This document shows, in pieces, positions 1-6,466 of a stretch of 10,941 nt of DNA. Under the pieces are notes generated by a model. The model made no database searches, was not told the DNA's origin, and saw only the letters and a list, made by a program, of their open reading frames with translations. Every line of letters begins with the position of its first letter. Position 1 is the stretch's first letter. A program made the translations under genes and the position numbers. Origin of the DNA: CAZVBV01 sp964513975 (GTDB taxonomy: Bacteria; Patescibacteriota; Gracilibacteria; UBA4473); NCBI GenBank assembly GCA_964513975.1, contig CAZEON010000041.1, positions 1 through 10,941 on the forward strand. The letters run 5' to 3'.

Positions 1-1209
1 AACCGAACAACACAAACTCAAACTCGCGAAAGAAGTTATGCGCGACCAACATCACGAAAACGAACTATTGAAATACAAGTCATTGGAAATAATACGCCTT
101 CAAGAACAAAATCCTCTGGAGGACTTCGTATTCCAAACGGATTAATATTAGAAAACGTTTTTAAAAAGCTTACTACTCAATACAGATTCCCTGAGCAATT
201 AACGGAAACCAAACAAAAAGAAATGGTTGATGCCGCTATTGCTGCTATGGTAACCAAACTCGGAGATAAATATACAACCTACATCGAACCAGAAAAGACA
301 AAGTCATTCCAAGAAGGTCTTGAAGGACAATTTGAAGGAATCGGAGCGTACGTAGAAATGGTGAATGAAAAATTCATGATTACCGCTCCCATTACGGGTT
401 CTCCTGCAGAAAAAGCAGGTATTATGGCTGGAGATGTTGTCATAGCAGTCGATGAAAAAACTATCGAAGGAGAATCTATTACTGAAACTATCGCTCGTAT
501 TAAAGGACCAGCGGGAACAACTGTTTCTCTTACTATTTCACGAGAAGAAACTATTCAAAAAATAATCGTTACACGTGGAAAAATTACGGTTCCATCAATC
601 ACTGTTAAATGGAGTAAATCAGTTCCTATAATAGGAATTCATAAATTTACAAGCACCACAGGAAAAGATTTCCAAAAGATACTCGCTGAAGAAGTGTTAC
701 CAAAACAACCGCGTGGAATCATCTTTGATTTGAGAAACAATCCTGGAGGGTTCCTGACATCAGCCGTAGAGATGGGAGAATTTTTACTCGATAAAGGAGC
801 CTTAATATTCTCTGTTGAGTACAAGAACAACACAGAGGAATACCGATCTTCTCGTCGAGGAGAGTTATATGGCTTTGATAATATCGTACTTCTCCAGAAC
901 AAAGGAAGTGCTTCTGCATCAGAGATCTTTAGTGGAATGGTTCGAGACTATGACATTGCAAAAATCGTAGGAACGAAATCTCACGGGAAAGGAACCGTCC
1001 AGCAGGTTGACCGGCAAGCAAATGGTGGAACATTGAAGCTCACTGTCGCAAAATGGCTAACACCGAAAGGAACATGGATTCAAGAAGGTGCTGTCGAAAT
1101 GCATGGAGTTCCTGCTGATATCGAAGTAACCGATTCAACCATGGAGGAGAAAATGGAGAAAGTTGATCGACAACTCGACACTGCCGTAAATGAGATATTG
1201 AAGTACTAA
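1..1209 (+). CDS. C-terminal processing peptidase, S41 family (CtpA/Prc type), 5' end outside window
   Basis: This is a serine protease of the S41 family, which trims or degrades exported proteins at their C-termini outside the cytoplasm. The frame is open from base 1 without a stop. The ATG at 223 lies inside the conserved helical segment before the PDZ domain (LGDKYTTYIEP follows), so it is not the start; the true start and any signal peptide lie upstream of the window. A PDZ domain runs over about bases 350-550 (GSPAEKAGIMAGDVV). The S41 domain follows and keeps the catalytic set: Ser at 913-915 in GSASASE, Lys at 988-990 in GKGTVQ and Gln at 1000-1002. The Ser-Lys gap of 25 residues and Lys-Gln gap of 4 match E. 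coli Prc (S430, K455, Q459). The family is certain; the substrate is unknown. The next gene starts 6 bases after the stop, which suggests co-transcription. Confidence 0.93.
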   Translation, partial: NRTTQTQTRERSYARPTSRKRTIEIQVIGNNTPSRTKSSGGLRIPNGLILENVFKKLTTQYRFPEQLTETKQKEMVDAAIAAMVTKLGDKYTTYIEPEKTKSFQEGLEGQFEGIGAYVEMVNEKFMITAPITGSPAEKAGIMAGDVVIAVDEKTIEGESITETIARIKGPAGTTVSLTISREETIQKIIVTRGKITVPSITVKWSKSVPIIGIHKFTSTTGKDFQKILAEEVLPKQPRGIIFDLRNNPGGFLTSAVEMGEFLLDKGALIFSVEYKNNTEEYRSSRRGELYGFDNIVLLQNKGSASASEIFSGMVRDYDIAKIVGTKSHGKGTVQQVDRQANGGTLKLTVAKWLTPKGTWIQEGAVEMHGVPADIEVTDSTMEEKMEKVDRQLDTAVNEILKY

Positions 1210-1215
1210 TAATCA

Positions 1216-1665
1216 ATGATAAAACAACTGATAATAATCAGAGGTCCTTTAGGAGTTGGAAAATCAACAGTATCAAAGATTCTTGCAAAAAATATTCACG
1301 CAGAATATATATCTGTAGACAAATTTTTAAAAGACCACTCAGTAGAAAATACTCTAAACACAAACAAAATAATTTCAAATATTGTAAAAAATAGGAACAA
1401 TTCATTTGTAATAGACGGTTGTTTTTATTATCAAGAACAAATTGATGATCTAAAGAAAAAACTGAAAGACCCTCTCACAATATTTACACTTATAAGTAGT
1501 GTTGAAATATGCATAAAGAGAGATCTTAAAAGAAAAAGAATATATGGAGAAGATGCTGCCCGATATGTACATAAGATTACAACAAAAATTAAGGCGGGCT
1601 ATGAAATTAATAACAGTGATTTAACAATACAAGAAACAGTGAATGCAATAATGATACAACTATAA
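1216..1665 (+). CDS. Small P-loop nucleotide-binding protein, kinase-like
   Basis: This 149-residue protein is a single P-loop NTPase domain. The N-terminal strand leads into a Walker A motif at residues 10-18 (GPLGVGKST). An acidic residue follows in SVDKF (residue 36), placed like the substrate-binding Asp of shikimate/gluconate kinases. A second strand ends in FVIDG, and an Arg/Lys-rich lid-like stretch (KRDLKRKR) follows. This layout fits the shikimate-kinase/AAA_33 group of small phosphotransferases, as seen in archaea and CPR bacteria; the substrate cannot be read from the sequence. The gene starts 6 bases after the S41 protease stop without a visible Shine-Dalgarno site, so it is probably in the same transcript. 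It is more AT-rich than its neighbours, which may mean a different origin. Metabolic kinase and nucleic-acid-end kinase are both possible roles. Confidence 0.8.
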   Translation: MIKQLIIIRGPLGVGKSTVSKILAKNIHAEYISVDKFLKDHSVENTLNTNKIISNIVKNRNNSFVIDGCFYYQEQIDDLKKKLKDPLTIFTLISSVEICIKRDLKRKRIYGEDAARYVHKITTKIKAGYEINNSDLTIQETVNAIMIQL

Positions 1666-1672
1666 TCCCCCA

Positions 1673-1792
1673 CGTCATTCTGGCTTGACCAGAATCGGAT
1701 ACGTTATTCTCGTTTTTGCAAGCGTTAACGCGGAATCTGTTTCATTTATTTGTAGCTGGTTCCCAGATATCCTTCCAGAATTATGAGATGAC
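1673..1792. repeat. Hairpin-bearing intergenic element, REP/palindromic-element-like
   Basis: The 232 bases between the kinase and the amidase gene hold a perfect 7-bp stem with a 5-base loop at 1677-1695 (ATTCTGG, loop CTTGA, CCAGAAT), preceded by CGTC. At the far end, CCAGAAT (1775-1781) and ATGAC (1788-1792) are inverted copies of the ATTCTGG and GTCAT near the left end, so the whole looks like a roughly 120-bp element with imperfect inverted ends. A 10-base palindrome GCGTTAACGC lies inside. The motif GTCATTCTGG...CCAGAAT resembles dispersed palindromic elements of many bacteria. The 1677 hairpin could also end the upstream transcript, but it has no T-run. Whether the element is dispersed cannot be told from one copy. 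Confidence 0.4.
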
Positions 1793-1839
1793 ATATATTA
1801 GTTAGTCATTAATAACTTTTTTATTCATGAACAAAAAAT

Positions 1840-1868
1840 TTGACCAATCTTTTTTGTTCCAATAGAAT
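1840..1868 (+). promoter_or_regulatory. Sigma-70-type promoter for the amidase-SpoIID gene
   Basis: TTGACC at 1840-1845 and TAGAAT at 1863-1868 are separated by 17 bases. Each hexamer differs from consensus at one position. Transcription would begin near 1875 and give a leader of about 23 AT-rich bases before the ATG at 1898, with no Shine-Dalgarno site. This placement supports 1898 as the true start. Confidence 0.6.
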
Positions 1869-1897
1869 TTCAAAGAATATTTTTAAATAAAAATAAA

Positions 1898-4447
1898 ATG
1901 CTTGTGAGCTTCATTTTGGGAATTGCGAGTTTACTCAATAGTAGCTCTGGTATGTCCTTTCATGAGGCAGAAATTTTGATTCCTGCAGGAACTTCCCAGC
2001 TTACGACAGAAATGAAATTCAATGCAGTGACACTTTTTTCTCCCAATGGAGAAACTTTACCCGAACTCTCTTTTAAAAATGAGGAAGGAACATTTCTTCC
2101 TTGGGAATTAGCTGATGATAGCAATGATGTGTTAGAAATAATTCATCATAAAAAAGATCAACCACTTATTATTCGTTCACCTAAAACAATCCGTGTTATT
2201 GCTCATTTTTATAATACAGAACGCAAGGAGGAAGACTTGCTTGTCGAAGCGGGAACAAGTGATGGAACGTCTGGAAGCGATGAGGTGGCATTTGAGCCAT
2301 TTGATGACGATACTTTTGATGATCCTGACACAGGACTGGCTCCGTACGTAAAGCAACCAAAATACATTTCTCGAACCGAATGGGGAGCCGATGAGAGCCT
2401 TCGAGTCTATTCTCCTAAAAGTGGAAAATTTCAAAAATGGTTTAAAACCGAAGAAGATCTTATCCAACCAGAATTCCGACCACAGGTTGTCGAAACAAAG
2501 AATGGAAAAGGAGAACCGTACTTTTGGCCATTATCACAGAATAAAAAGATTAGTAAGTTCGTTATCCATCACACAGGAGAGTATGTGAACCACACACGCG
2601 ACCCGATGGAAATTATGCGATCTATTTACGCTTTTCATACGATTACACGCGGATGGGGAGATATTGGATATAATTATGTAATCGACTGGGAGGGAAATAT
2701 TTACGAAGGACGAGCTGGAGGGGCAGATATTGTAGGAGCACACGTTGCTTATCATAATATTGGAACCATCGGAATTTCACTTATGGGAAACTTCGAACAC
2801 GAAGAACCTACACCTCGACAACTGCAAGTCTTGAAGCTCTTGCTCGCTGATCATGCGAAACGATTTAATGTCGATCTCAGTGGAAAAAGTTATCACCTTG
2901 GGATACTTTCTTATAACGTTTCTGGACACAAAGACGTTGCTCAACAAGGTCATGCAACCGCCTGTCCTGGGAAAAATCTTATAAAATATCTCTCCGAAAT
3001 CAGGGAACAATCTGCATATCTAACAGAAATTCTCTATCGACAAAAGAAAGCTGATTCTCGAATGGCACGCGACTTTCTTGCCCTCAGTAAGGACGCTCCT
3101 GATATTCTAAAACAATCCACACGCTTCAAACGTCCAAAAAAAGAACCGCTGATTAAGTTTTCTAATATTATGAAAAAGAAGGTTATTCAGAGAAATGATC
3201 GGAAGACCTTCAACATTGCGTTTACCAATGGTACAAAAGACATTTGGATGCCAAAATCCGAGATTGCTGTCTCTAACATCCCAGAAGGCATGGTTGTGAC
3301 GGATCTTCGACTCATGAAGAAAGTAAAACCCGGAGAAGAAGGATTCTTTCGTGGAAGAATTATTGTCGAAAAAACAGCCAATGGAATCTATGAACTCGAT
3401 TTAATCCCCGTATTCCTACGAGATAAAATTTTCCACGGAGAAGAACTCCCAACGTTTAAAATATCAGTACAAGTTTCTGGGGATAAGAAACAAAGAATTT
3501 CTGCAAATAAGGTATACACAAAACCAACAAAAGAAACTCCAAATTACCTAAAGAAACTCTCTGCAAGCATGTTTCATGCTTCCGCTCCAAAGGAAGCTGA
3601 TATCGCTCATGTAAAAGTGAAACTCGCATTCTTTAATGAAAACTATGCCGATATCGTAGGAACTTCTTCTGTTGAGATTCGAGAGAAAAATATAATTCTC
3701 GGTACAGTACCATCACAAAAACAAATCAAGATTATTCCTCAATTTGAAAAAGAGAAAAATCAACGATATCTCGAAGTCCAGAGTGATGGAAAAACATGGA
3801 AGGTTTCTGAAGTAAGTTTACAAACAAAAGGAGTCTTGGAAGTGCGAAACTATAATCGAGGCCTCAGTAAGAAGAACGCGTACAACACGTTCCGACGACA
3901 GATTAATGGTCATATGGCCGGAACAAAACTTCTCCTTGTGAATGAACTCCCGATTGAAGAGTATCTCTGGGGATTAGCCGAAGAACCAACACAAGAGCCC
4001 GATGAGAAGAAGCACGCTATTCACGTATTGGCACGAAGTTATGCCCATGTGTATTCAGGAATGCGACGGAAGTTTAAAACTGATCTCTACGATCTTGAGG
4101 ACGATCCAAAGAGTTCACAGTTTTACCTCGGACAGAATTGGGAGAAGTATCACGTCGAGCAAGTAGAGTTGATTAAACAAACCGAAGGACAGGTGCTCAC
4201 CTACAACGGACAACCCGTTATTGGTCCATACTTCACGCAGAGTGGAGGACAGAGCTCTGATAAATGGAGTCACGCGTATCCATGGACGTATTCCCGCTCA
4301 CTCCCTTTTGATGAAGGATTAGAACAACGAGGACATGGAGTAGGACTGTCAGGGAATTCTGCACGAGAGCTCGCCAAACAAGGCCTTGATTACAAAAGTA
4401 TTATTGGATACTTCTTTAAGGATATTAAAATCGAGAAGGTGTATTGA
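1898..4447 (+). CDS. Peptidoglycan hydrolase: N-acetylmuramoyl-L-alanine amidase (PGRP/Amidase_2) joined to SpoIID domain
   Basis: This 849-residue protein appears to combine two wall-cutting activities. Residues 1-18 are hydrophobic and may be a short export signal, although no basic residue precedes them. Residues 19-150 look like a beta-rich region ending in an acidic linker. An Amidase_2/PGRP domain covers about 155-370, opening with ISRTEWGA and holding the expected zinc ligands: His224/His225 (FVIHHTG), His344 (SGHKD) and Cys356 (TACPG). Residues 410-540 resemble an Ig-like domain. A SpoIID/LytB domain fills about 600-849, with NELPIEEY, a Glu at 695 aligned with the catalytic Glu of SpoIID in its xEMP motif, and the family signature RGHGVGLS from residue 811. 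In sporulating bacteria SpoIID is a lytic transglycosylase acting on strands stripped of stem peptides by an amidase, so the fusion would couple both steps. It ends in TGA, consistent with the standard code. Confidence 0.88.
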   Translation: MLVSFILGIASLLNSSSGMSFHEAEILIPAGTSQLTTEMKFNAVTLFSPNGETLPELSFKNEEGTFLPWELADDSNDVLEIIHHKKDQPLIIRSPKTIRVIAHFYNTERKEEDLLVEAGTSDGTSGSDEVAFEPFDDDTFDDPDTGLAPYVKQPKYISRTEWGADESLRVYSPKSGKFQKWFKTEEDLIQPEFRPQVVETKNGKGEPYFWPLSQNKKISKFVIHHTGEYVNHTRDPMEIMRSIYAFHTITRGWGDIGYNYVIDWEGNIYEGRAGGADIVGAHVAYHNIGTIGISLMGNFEHEEPTPRQLQVLKLLLADHAKRFNVDLSGKSYHLGILSYNVSGHKDVAQQGHATACPGKNLIKYLSEIREQSAYLTEILYRQKKADSRMARDFLALSKDAPDILKQSTRFKRPKKEPLIKFSNIMKKKVIQRNDRKTFNIAFTNGTKDIWMPKSEIAVSNIPEGMVVTDLRLMKKVKPGEEGFFRGRIIVEKTANGIYELDLIPVFLRDKIFHGEELPTFKISVQVSGDKKQRISANKVYTKPTKETPNYLKKLSASMFHASAPKEADIAHVKVKLAFFNENYADIVGTSSVEIREKNIILGTVPSQKQIKIIPQFEKEKNQRYLEVQSDGKTWKVSEVSLQTKGVLEVRNYNRGLSKKNAYNTFRRQINGHMAGTKLLLVNELPIEEYLWGLAEEPTQEPDEKKHAIHVLARSYAHVYSGMRRKFKTDLYDLEDDPKSSQFYLGQNWEKYHVEQVELIKQTEGQVLTYNGQPVIGPYFTQSGGQSSDKWSHAYPWTYSRSLPFDEGLEQRGHGVGLSGNSARELAKQGLDYKSIIGYFFKDIKIEKVY

Positions 4448-4448
4448 G

Positions 4449-4608
4449 AACAGTTAACAGTTTATAGTTAATAGTTTTTTGGACTTAGAGCTTATTTTTT
4501 ACATTTTACATTTTATATTTAACATTATTTTAACATTTTACCTTTAACCTTTAACCTTATTTTTCCTTCCTACTTCATTACTTCTTTTCTTCAATACTTC
4601 CCTACTTC
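4449..4608. repeat. Three adjacent blocks of degenerate 7-, 7- and 8-base repeats
   Basis: Directly after the amidase gene lie four heptamers of the type AACAGTT (4449-4476), then eight heptamers of the type TTACATT/TAACCTT (4499-4558, with a 4-base break at 4527-4530), then five octamers ending in CTTC, mostly of the form NNTACTTC (4569-4608). The blocks are non-coding and very AT-rich or pyrimidine-rich. They resemble in style the short tandem heptanucleotide repeats of cyanobacteria, but the sequences differ. No clear intrinsic terminator is present for the amidase transcript. Confidence 0.75.
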
Positions 4609-4618
4609 TCAAAAACCA

Positions 4619-4646
4619 TTGACAACCTCTTTCAAAGCAATACACT
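4619..4646 (+). promoter_or_regulatory. Promoter for the 48-residue basic protein
   Basis: A perfect TTGACA at 4619-4624 is followed after 16 bases by TACACT at 4641-4646 (4 of 6 consensus positions). Transcription would begin near 4653, about 17 bases before the ATG at 4670. Confidence 0.6.
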
Positions 4647-4669
4647 CTCGCCCGTATTAGCTTTCAAAA

Positions 4670-4816
4670 ATGACAAATAAAGGTGGCGATTCCAAACAAC
4701 ACGGCGGACATGAAATAAATGAACGTCGACGTAAATCTACGTTGGGAAAACGAGCCAACAAGGCAAAGGCACGATTACAACGAATTGCAAATCGCGCACT
4801 CGGACTGAATTGTTAA
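4670..4816 (+). CDS. Small very basic protein, 48 residues, unknown function
   Basis: The frame encodes 48 residues with 13 Lys/Arg against 3 acidic residues, a net charge of about +10. The N-terminus is Gly/His-rich and polar (NKGGDSKQHGGHE). It is followed by a basic helix-prone half with RRRK and repeated Ala/Lys/Arg, ending in LGLNC. There is no signal peptide or membrane segment. Reasons to think it is real: its own promoter just upstream, an ATG about 17 bases from the expected transcription start, and a higher GC content than the flanking non-coding DNA. The composition suggests nucleic-acid or ribosome binding, but no known family was recognised. It has no Shine-Dalgarno site, like its neighbours. 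Confidence 0.6.
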   Translation: MTNKGGDSKQHGGHEINERRRKSTLGKRANKAKARLQRIANRALGLNC

Positions 4817-4833
4817 AAAAGGGTAAAAAAAAG

Positions 4834-4869
4834 TTGACAAATATTTTAGAATAGTCTAAATGTCTATTC
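4834..4869 (+). promoter_or_regulatory. Promoter with overlapping inverted repeat, upstream of the eight-cysteine protein
   Basis: A perfect TTGACA lies at 4834-4839. The best -10 candidates are CTAAAT at 4856-4861 (16-base spacer) or TAAATG at 4857-4862 (17-base spacer), both weak. The symmetric sequence GAATAG-N9-CTATTC at 4849-4869 spans the -10 and the expected start of transcription, where a repressor would act. The start codon lies about 20 bases downstream. Confidence 0.45.
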
Positions 4870-4889
4870 GAAGTATTTAATTTTATAAA

Positions 4890-5258
4890 ATGACTGAACT
4901 TTTAATTCCCTCTTCAAAATGTATTCGTCCTGGTAAGAATAAGATATGCACACTCAATGTGAAAGGAGAATGTACTGCTTCAATAGATGGAACATGCCCT
5001 ATTCAAAACAAAAAAATTATGGAAGTGATTTCTCAAACACCTTCTAATGATGACAAAGAATACCTTAATAAAAACGAAATAATTAAGAAAATAATTTCTC
5101 AAATATCTTTTACTGAGGACGAATGCTTTCTTCCTGAAGAAGTTCTGTTTTGTCCTGATTTTGAAAACAAAAGTTGTAAATATGAGTATAATCCAGACTG
5201 TTCCATTTTGTGGGAAAAAATTGAAGCGTTCCTTGATCAAAAGGCTGATAAAATTTAA
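4890..5258 (+). CDS. Protein with a duplicated four-cysteine module, unknown function
   Basis: This 122-residue protein has eight cysteines in two sets with identical spacing, C-x8-C-x7-C-x7-C: Cys11, 20, 28, 36 and Cys79, 88, 96, 104. The two 39-residue modules (11-49 and 79-117) align without gaps. They share Pro at the fourth position, Ile two after the last Cys, a KI pair and a closing Gln. A polar, Lys-rich linker (50-78) joins them. There is no signal peptide or membrane segment, so it should be cytoplasmic, where four-Cys sets usually bind zinc or, less often, an Fe-S cluster. No known family was recognised. The gene has its own promoter with an operator-like repeat and runs convergently towards dnaJ, with 27 bases between the two stops. 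Confidence 0.8.
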   Translation: MTELLIPSSKCIRPGKNKICTLNVKGECTASIDGTCPIQNKKIMEVISQTPSNDDKEYLNKNEIIKKIISQISFTEDECFLPEEVLFCPDFENKSCKYEYNPDCSILWEKIEAFLDQKADKI

Positions 5259-5264
5259 GAGTCC

Positions 5265-5280
5265 TTTATTGAACAATAAA
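5265..5280. terminator. Weak AT-only hairpin between two converging genes
   Basis: TTTATTG and CAATAAA form a perfect 7-bp inverted repeat around AA in the 27-base gap between the eight-cysteine gene and dnaJ. The stem is almost pure A/T and has no clear T-run, so it could serve as a weak two-way terminator at best. Confidence 0.3.
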
Positions 5281-5285
5281 TGTGT

Positions 5286-6338
5286 TCAGTGTTTTTTAAG
5301 TTGCTCTAACGCTTCTCTCATTTTTGACGTGAGCTTTTTTGGCATCTCGTGCTCGACACGAACGATGTGATCGCCGACTCTTCCGTTCGATTGAATCCCC
5401 TTTCCTTTAATGCGAAGAAGTTGCATGTCCTTTGTATTTTCTGAAACTTTCAACTCTACTTTTCCCCAAAAGGTTTCGACTTTAAATTTCCCTCCCAATA
5501 GTGCATCGAACACTGATATCTTGAGTGAAGAATACAAATCAAGCCCATGTCGTTCAAACTTAGAAGAATCTCCTACACGAACATAGACATATAAATCCCC
5601 CGCTGGTACTCCTCGTCGTCCGGCTTCCCCTTTTCCTGACATTCTCAACGTCGTTCCGTTTTCAGATCCAGAAGGAATAGCCACTTCGATCTTGGTTTTC
5701 TTTTCTTTCCGCCCTTCTCCATGGCAATGAGAACAAGTCTTTTCAAAACTTGACCCTTCTCCACTACACTGCGAACAGGCCATTTGCTGTGCCACGACCC
5801 CAAATGGTGTTTGCATACGTTGCGTCACTCGTCCAGTTCCACCACACTGCTCACATTTTTTCTTCCCTTCTCCGCCTTTCGCAGAGCAATTTTCACACGG
5901 TTGGAAGTGCGATGAGTGAAATACTTTCTTCACCCCCTCTACGGATTCATTAAATGAAATATCTACCTCTACTTCCAAATCTCCTCCTCGCGTACTTTTT
6001 TTTGCAGATCGTCCTCCACCATTATTTCCAAAGAAGCTCGAAAAAACATCTTCCATCCCTCCGAAATCCGCTGATGAGAATCCACCATTCCCAAATCCAG
6101 AAAATCCTCCGCCTCCACCACCACCAACTTGTGGACCCGATGATCCGAATTGATCGTATTGCGAACGCTTCGAATCATCCGACAACGTTTCATACGCTTC
6201 ATTTACCTTTTTAAACTTGGTCTCCTCCCCGCCTTTGTCGGGATGGTGTTCCTGTGCCTTTTTTCGGTATGCTTTCTTTATATCGGCTTTGGTAGCTTTT
6301 TTATCAACCCCAAGCACTTTGTAAAAATCATCTGCCAT
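5286..6338 (-). CDS. dnaJ: Chaperone DnaJ (Hsp40)
   Basis: The 350-residue product is a type I (full-length) DnaJ, the co-chaperone that brings unfolded proteins to DnaK and triggers its ATPase. The J domain (about 1-66) has the essential HPD at 32-34. A Gly/Phe-rich linker with a run of seven Gly follows (about 67-112). The zinc-binding region has all four CxxC motifs: CENCSAKG (with Ala where Gly is usual), CEQCGGTG, CSQCSGEG and CSHCHGEG. The C-terminal substrate-binding domains carry the expected GKGEAGRRGVPAGDLYV signature. The loop after HPD is a few residues shorter than in E. coli. The gene stands alone; dnaK and grpE are not in the window. It is preceded by a CIRCE operator and a promoter almost touching the ATG, so HrcA control and a near-leaderless mRNA are likely. 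Confidence 0.97.
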   Translation of the reverse strand: MADDFYKVLGVDKKATKADIKKAYRKKAQEHHPDKGGEETKFKKVNEAYETLSDDSKRSQYDQFGSSGPQVGGGGGGGFSGFGNGGFSSADFGGMEDVFSSFFGNNGGGRSAKKSTRGGDLEVEVDISFNESVEGVKKVFHSSHFQPCENCSAKGGEGKKKCEQCGGTGRVTQRMQTPFGVVAQQMACSQCSGEGSSFEKTCSHCHGEGRKEKKTKIEVAIPSGSENGTTLRMSGKGEAGRRGVPAGDLYVYVRVGDSSKFERHGLDLYSSLKISVFDALLGGKFKVETFWGKVELKVSENTKDMQLLRIKGKGIQSNGRVGDHIVRVEHEMPKKLTSKMREALEQLKKH

Positions 6339-6345
6339 CGGACGG

Positions 6346-6373
6346 ATTTTATTTTCATTAGCAGAAAAGTCAA
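6346..6373 (-). promoter_or_regulatory. dnaJ promoter, start of transcription at or next to the ATG
   Basis: On the minus strand TTGACT (6373-6368) and TAAAAT (6351-6346) are separated by 16 bases. Only seven bases (6345-6339) lie between the -10 and the dnaJ ATG, so the transcript should start at or within one or two bases of the start codon, with no room for a Shine-Dalgarno site. Confidence 0.6.
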
Positions 6374-6384
6374 TCGAGTGCTAA
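6358..6384 (-). promoter_or_regulatory. CIRCE operator (HrcA binding site) of dnaJ
   Basis: In gene direction the site reads TTAGCACTC (6384-6376), nine bases, then TTCTGCTAA (6366-6358). The first arm is a perfect match to the CIRCE consensus TTAGCACTC-N9-GAGTGCTAA and the second matches 6 of 9. The spacer is exactly nine bases and contains the -35 box, so a bound HrcA repressor would block RNA polymerase. This predicts heat-shock induction and an hrcA gene elsewhere in the genome. Confidence 0.88.
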
Positions 6385-6423
6385 AAAGAACGATAAACTT
6401 CGAGAGGTTTATCGTTCTTTTTA
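6382..6423 (-). terminator. Rho-independent terminator after the SLH surface-protein gene
   Basis: A perfect 16-bp inverted repeat (6383-6398 with 6407-6422, extendable by one pair to 6382/6423) surrounds an 8-base loop and ends in five T on the minus strand. It begins about 45 bases after the stop of the surface-protein gene. Its end overlaps the first bases of the CIRCE site. The stem is also flanked by T on the plus strand, so it could work both ways. Confidence 0.88.
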
Positions 6424-6466
6424 ATTTTATCGTTCCAATAATGAAAACTCTGTTTGGAAAAACTGT

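Noticed and set aside
1827..1897. An upstream ATG at 1827 would give the amidase a better basic signal-peptide start (MNKKFDQSF...) if one T were added to the T-run at 1850-1855.
   Set aside because: A good promoter (TTGACC, 17 bases, TAGAAT, 1840-1868) lies downstream of that ATG, so the transcript would start after it. The ATG at 1898 has a leader length like the other genes here.
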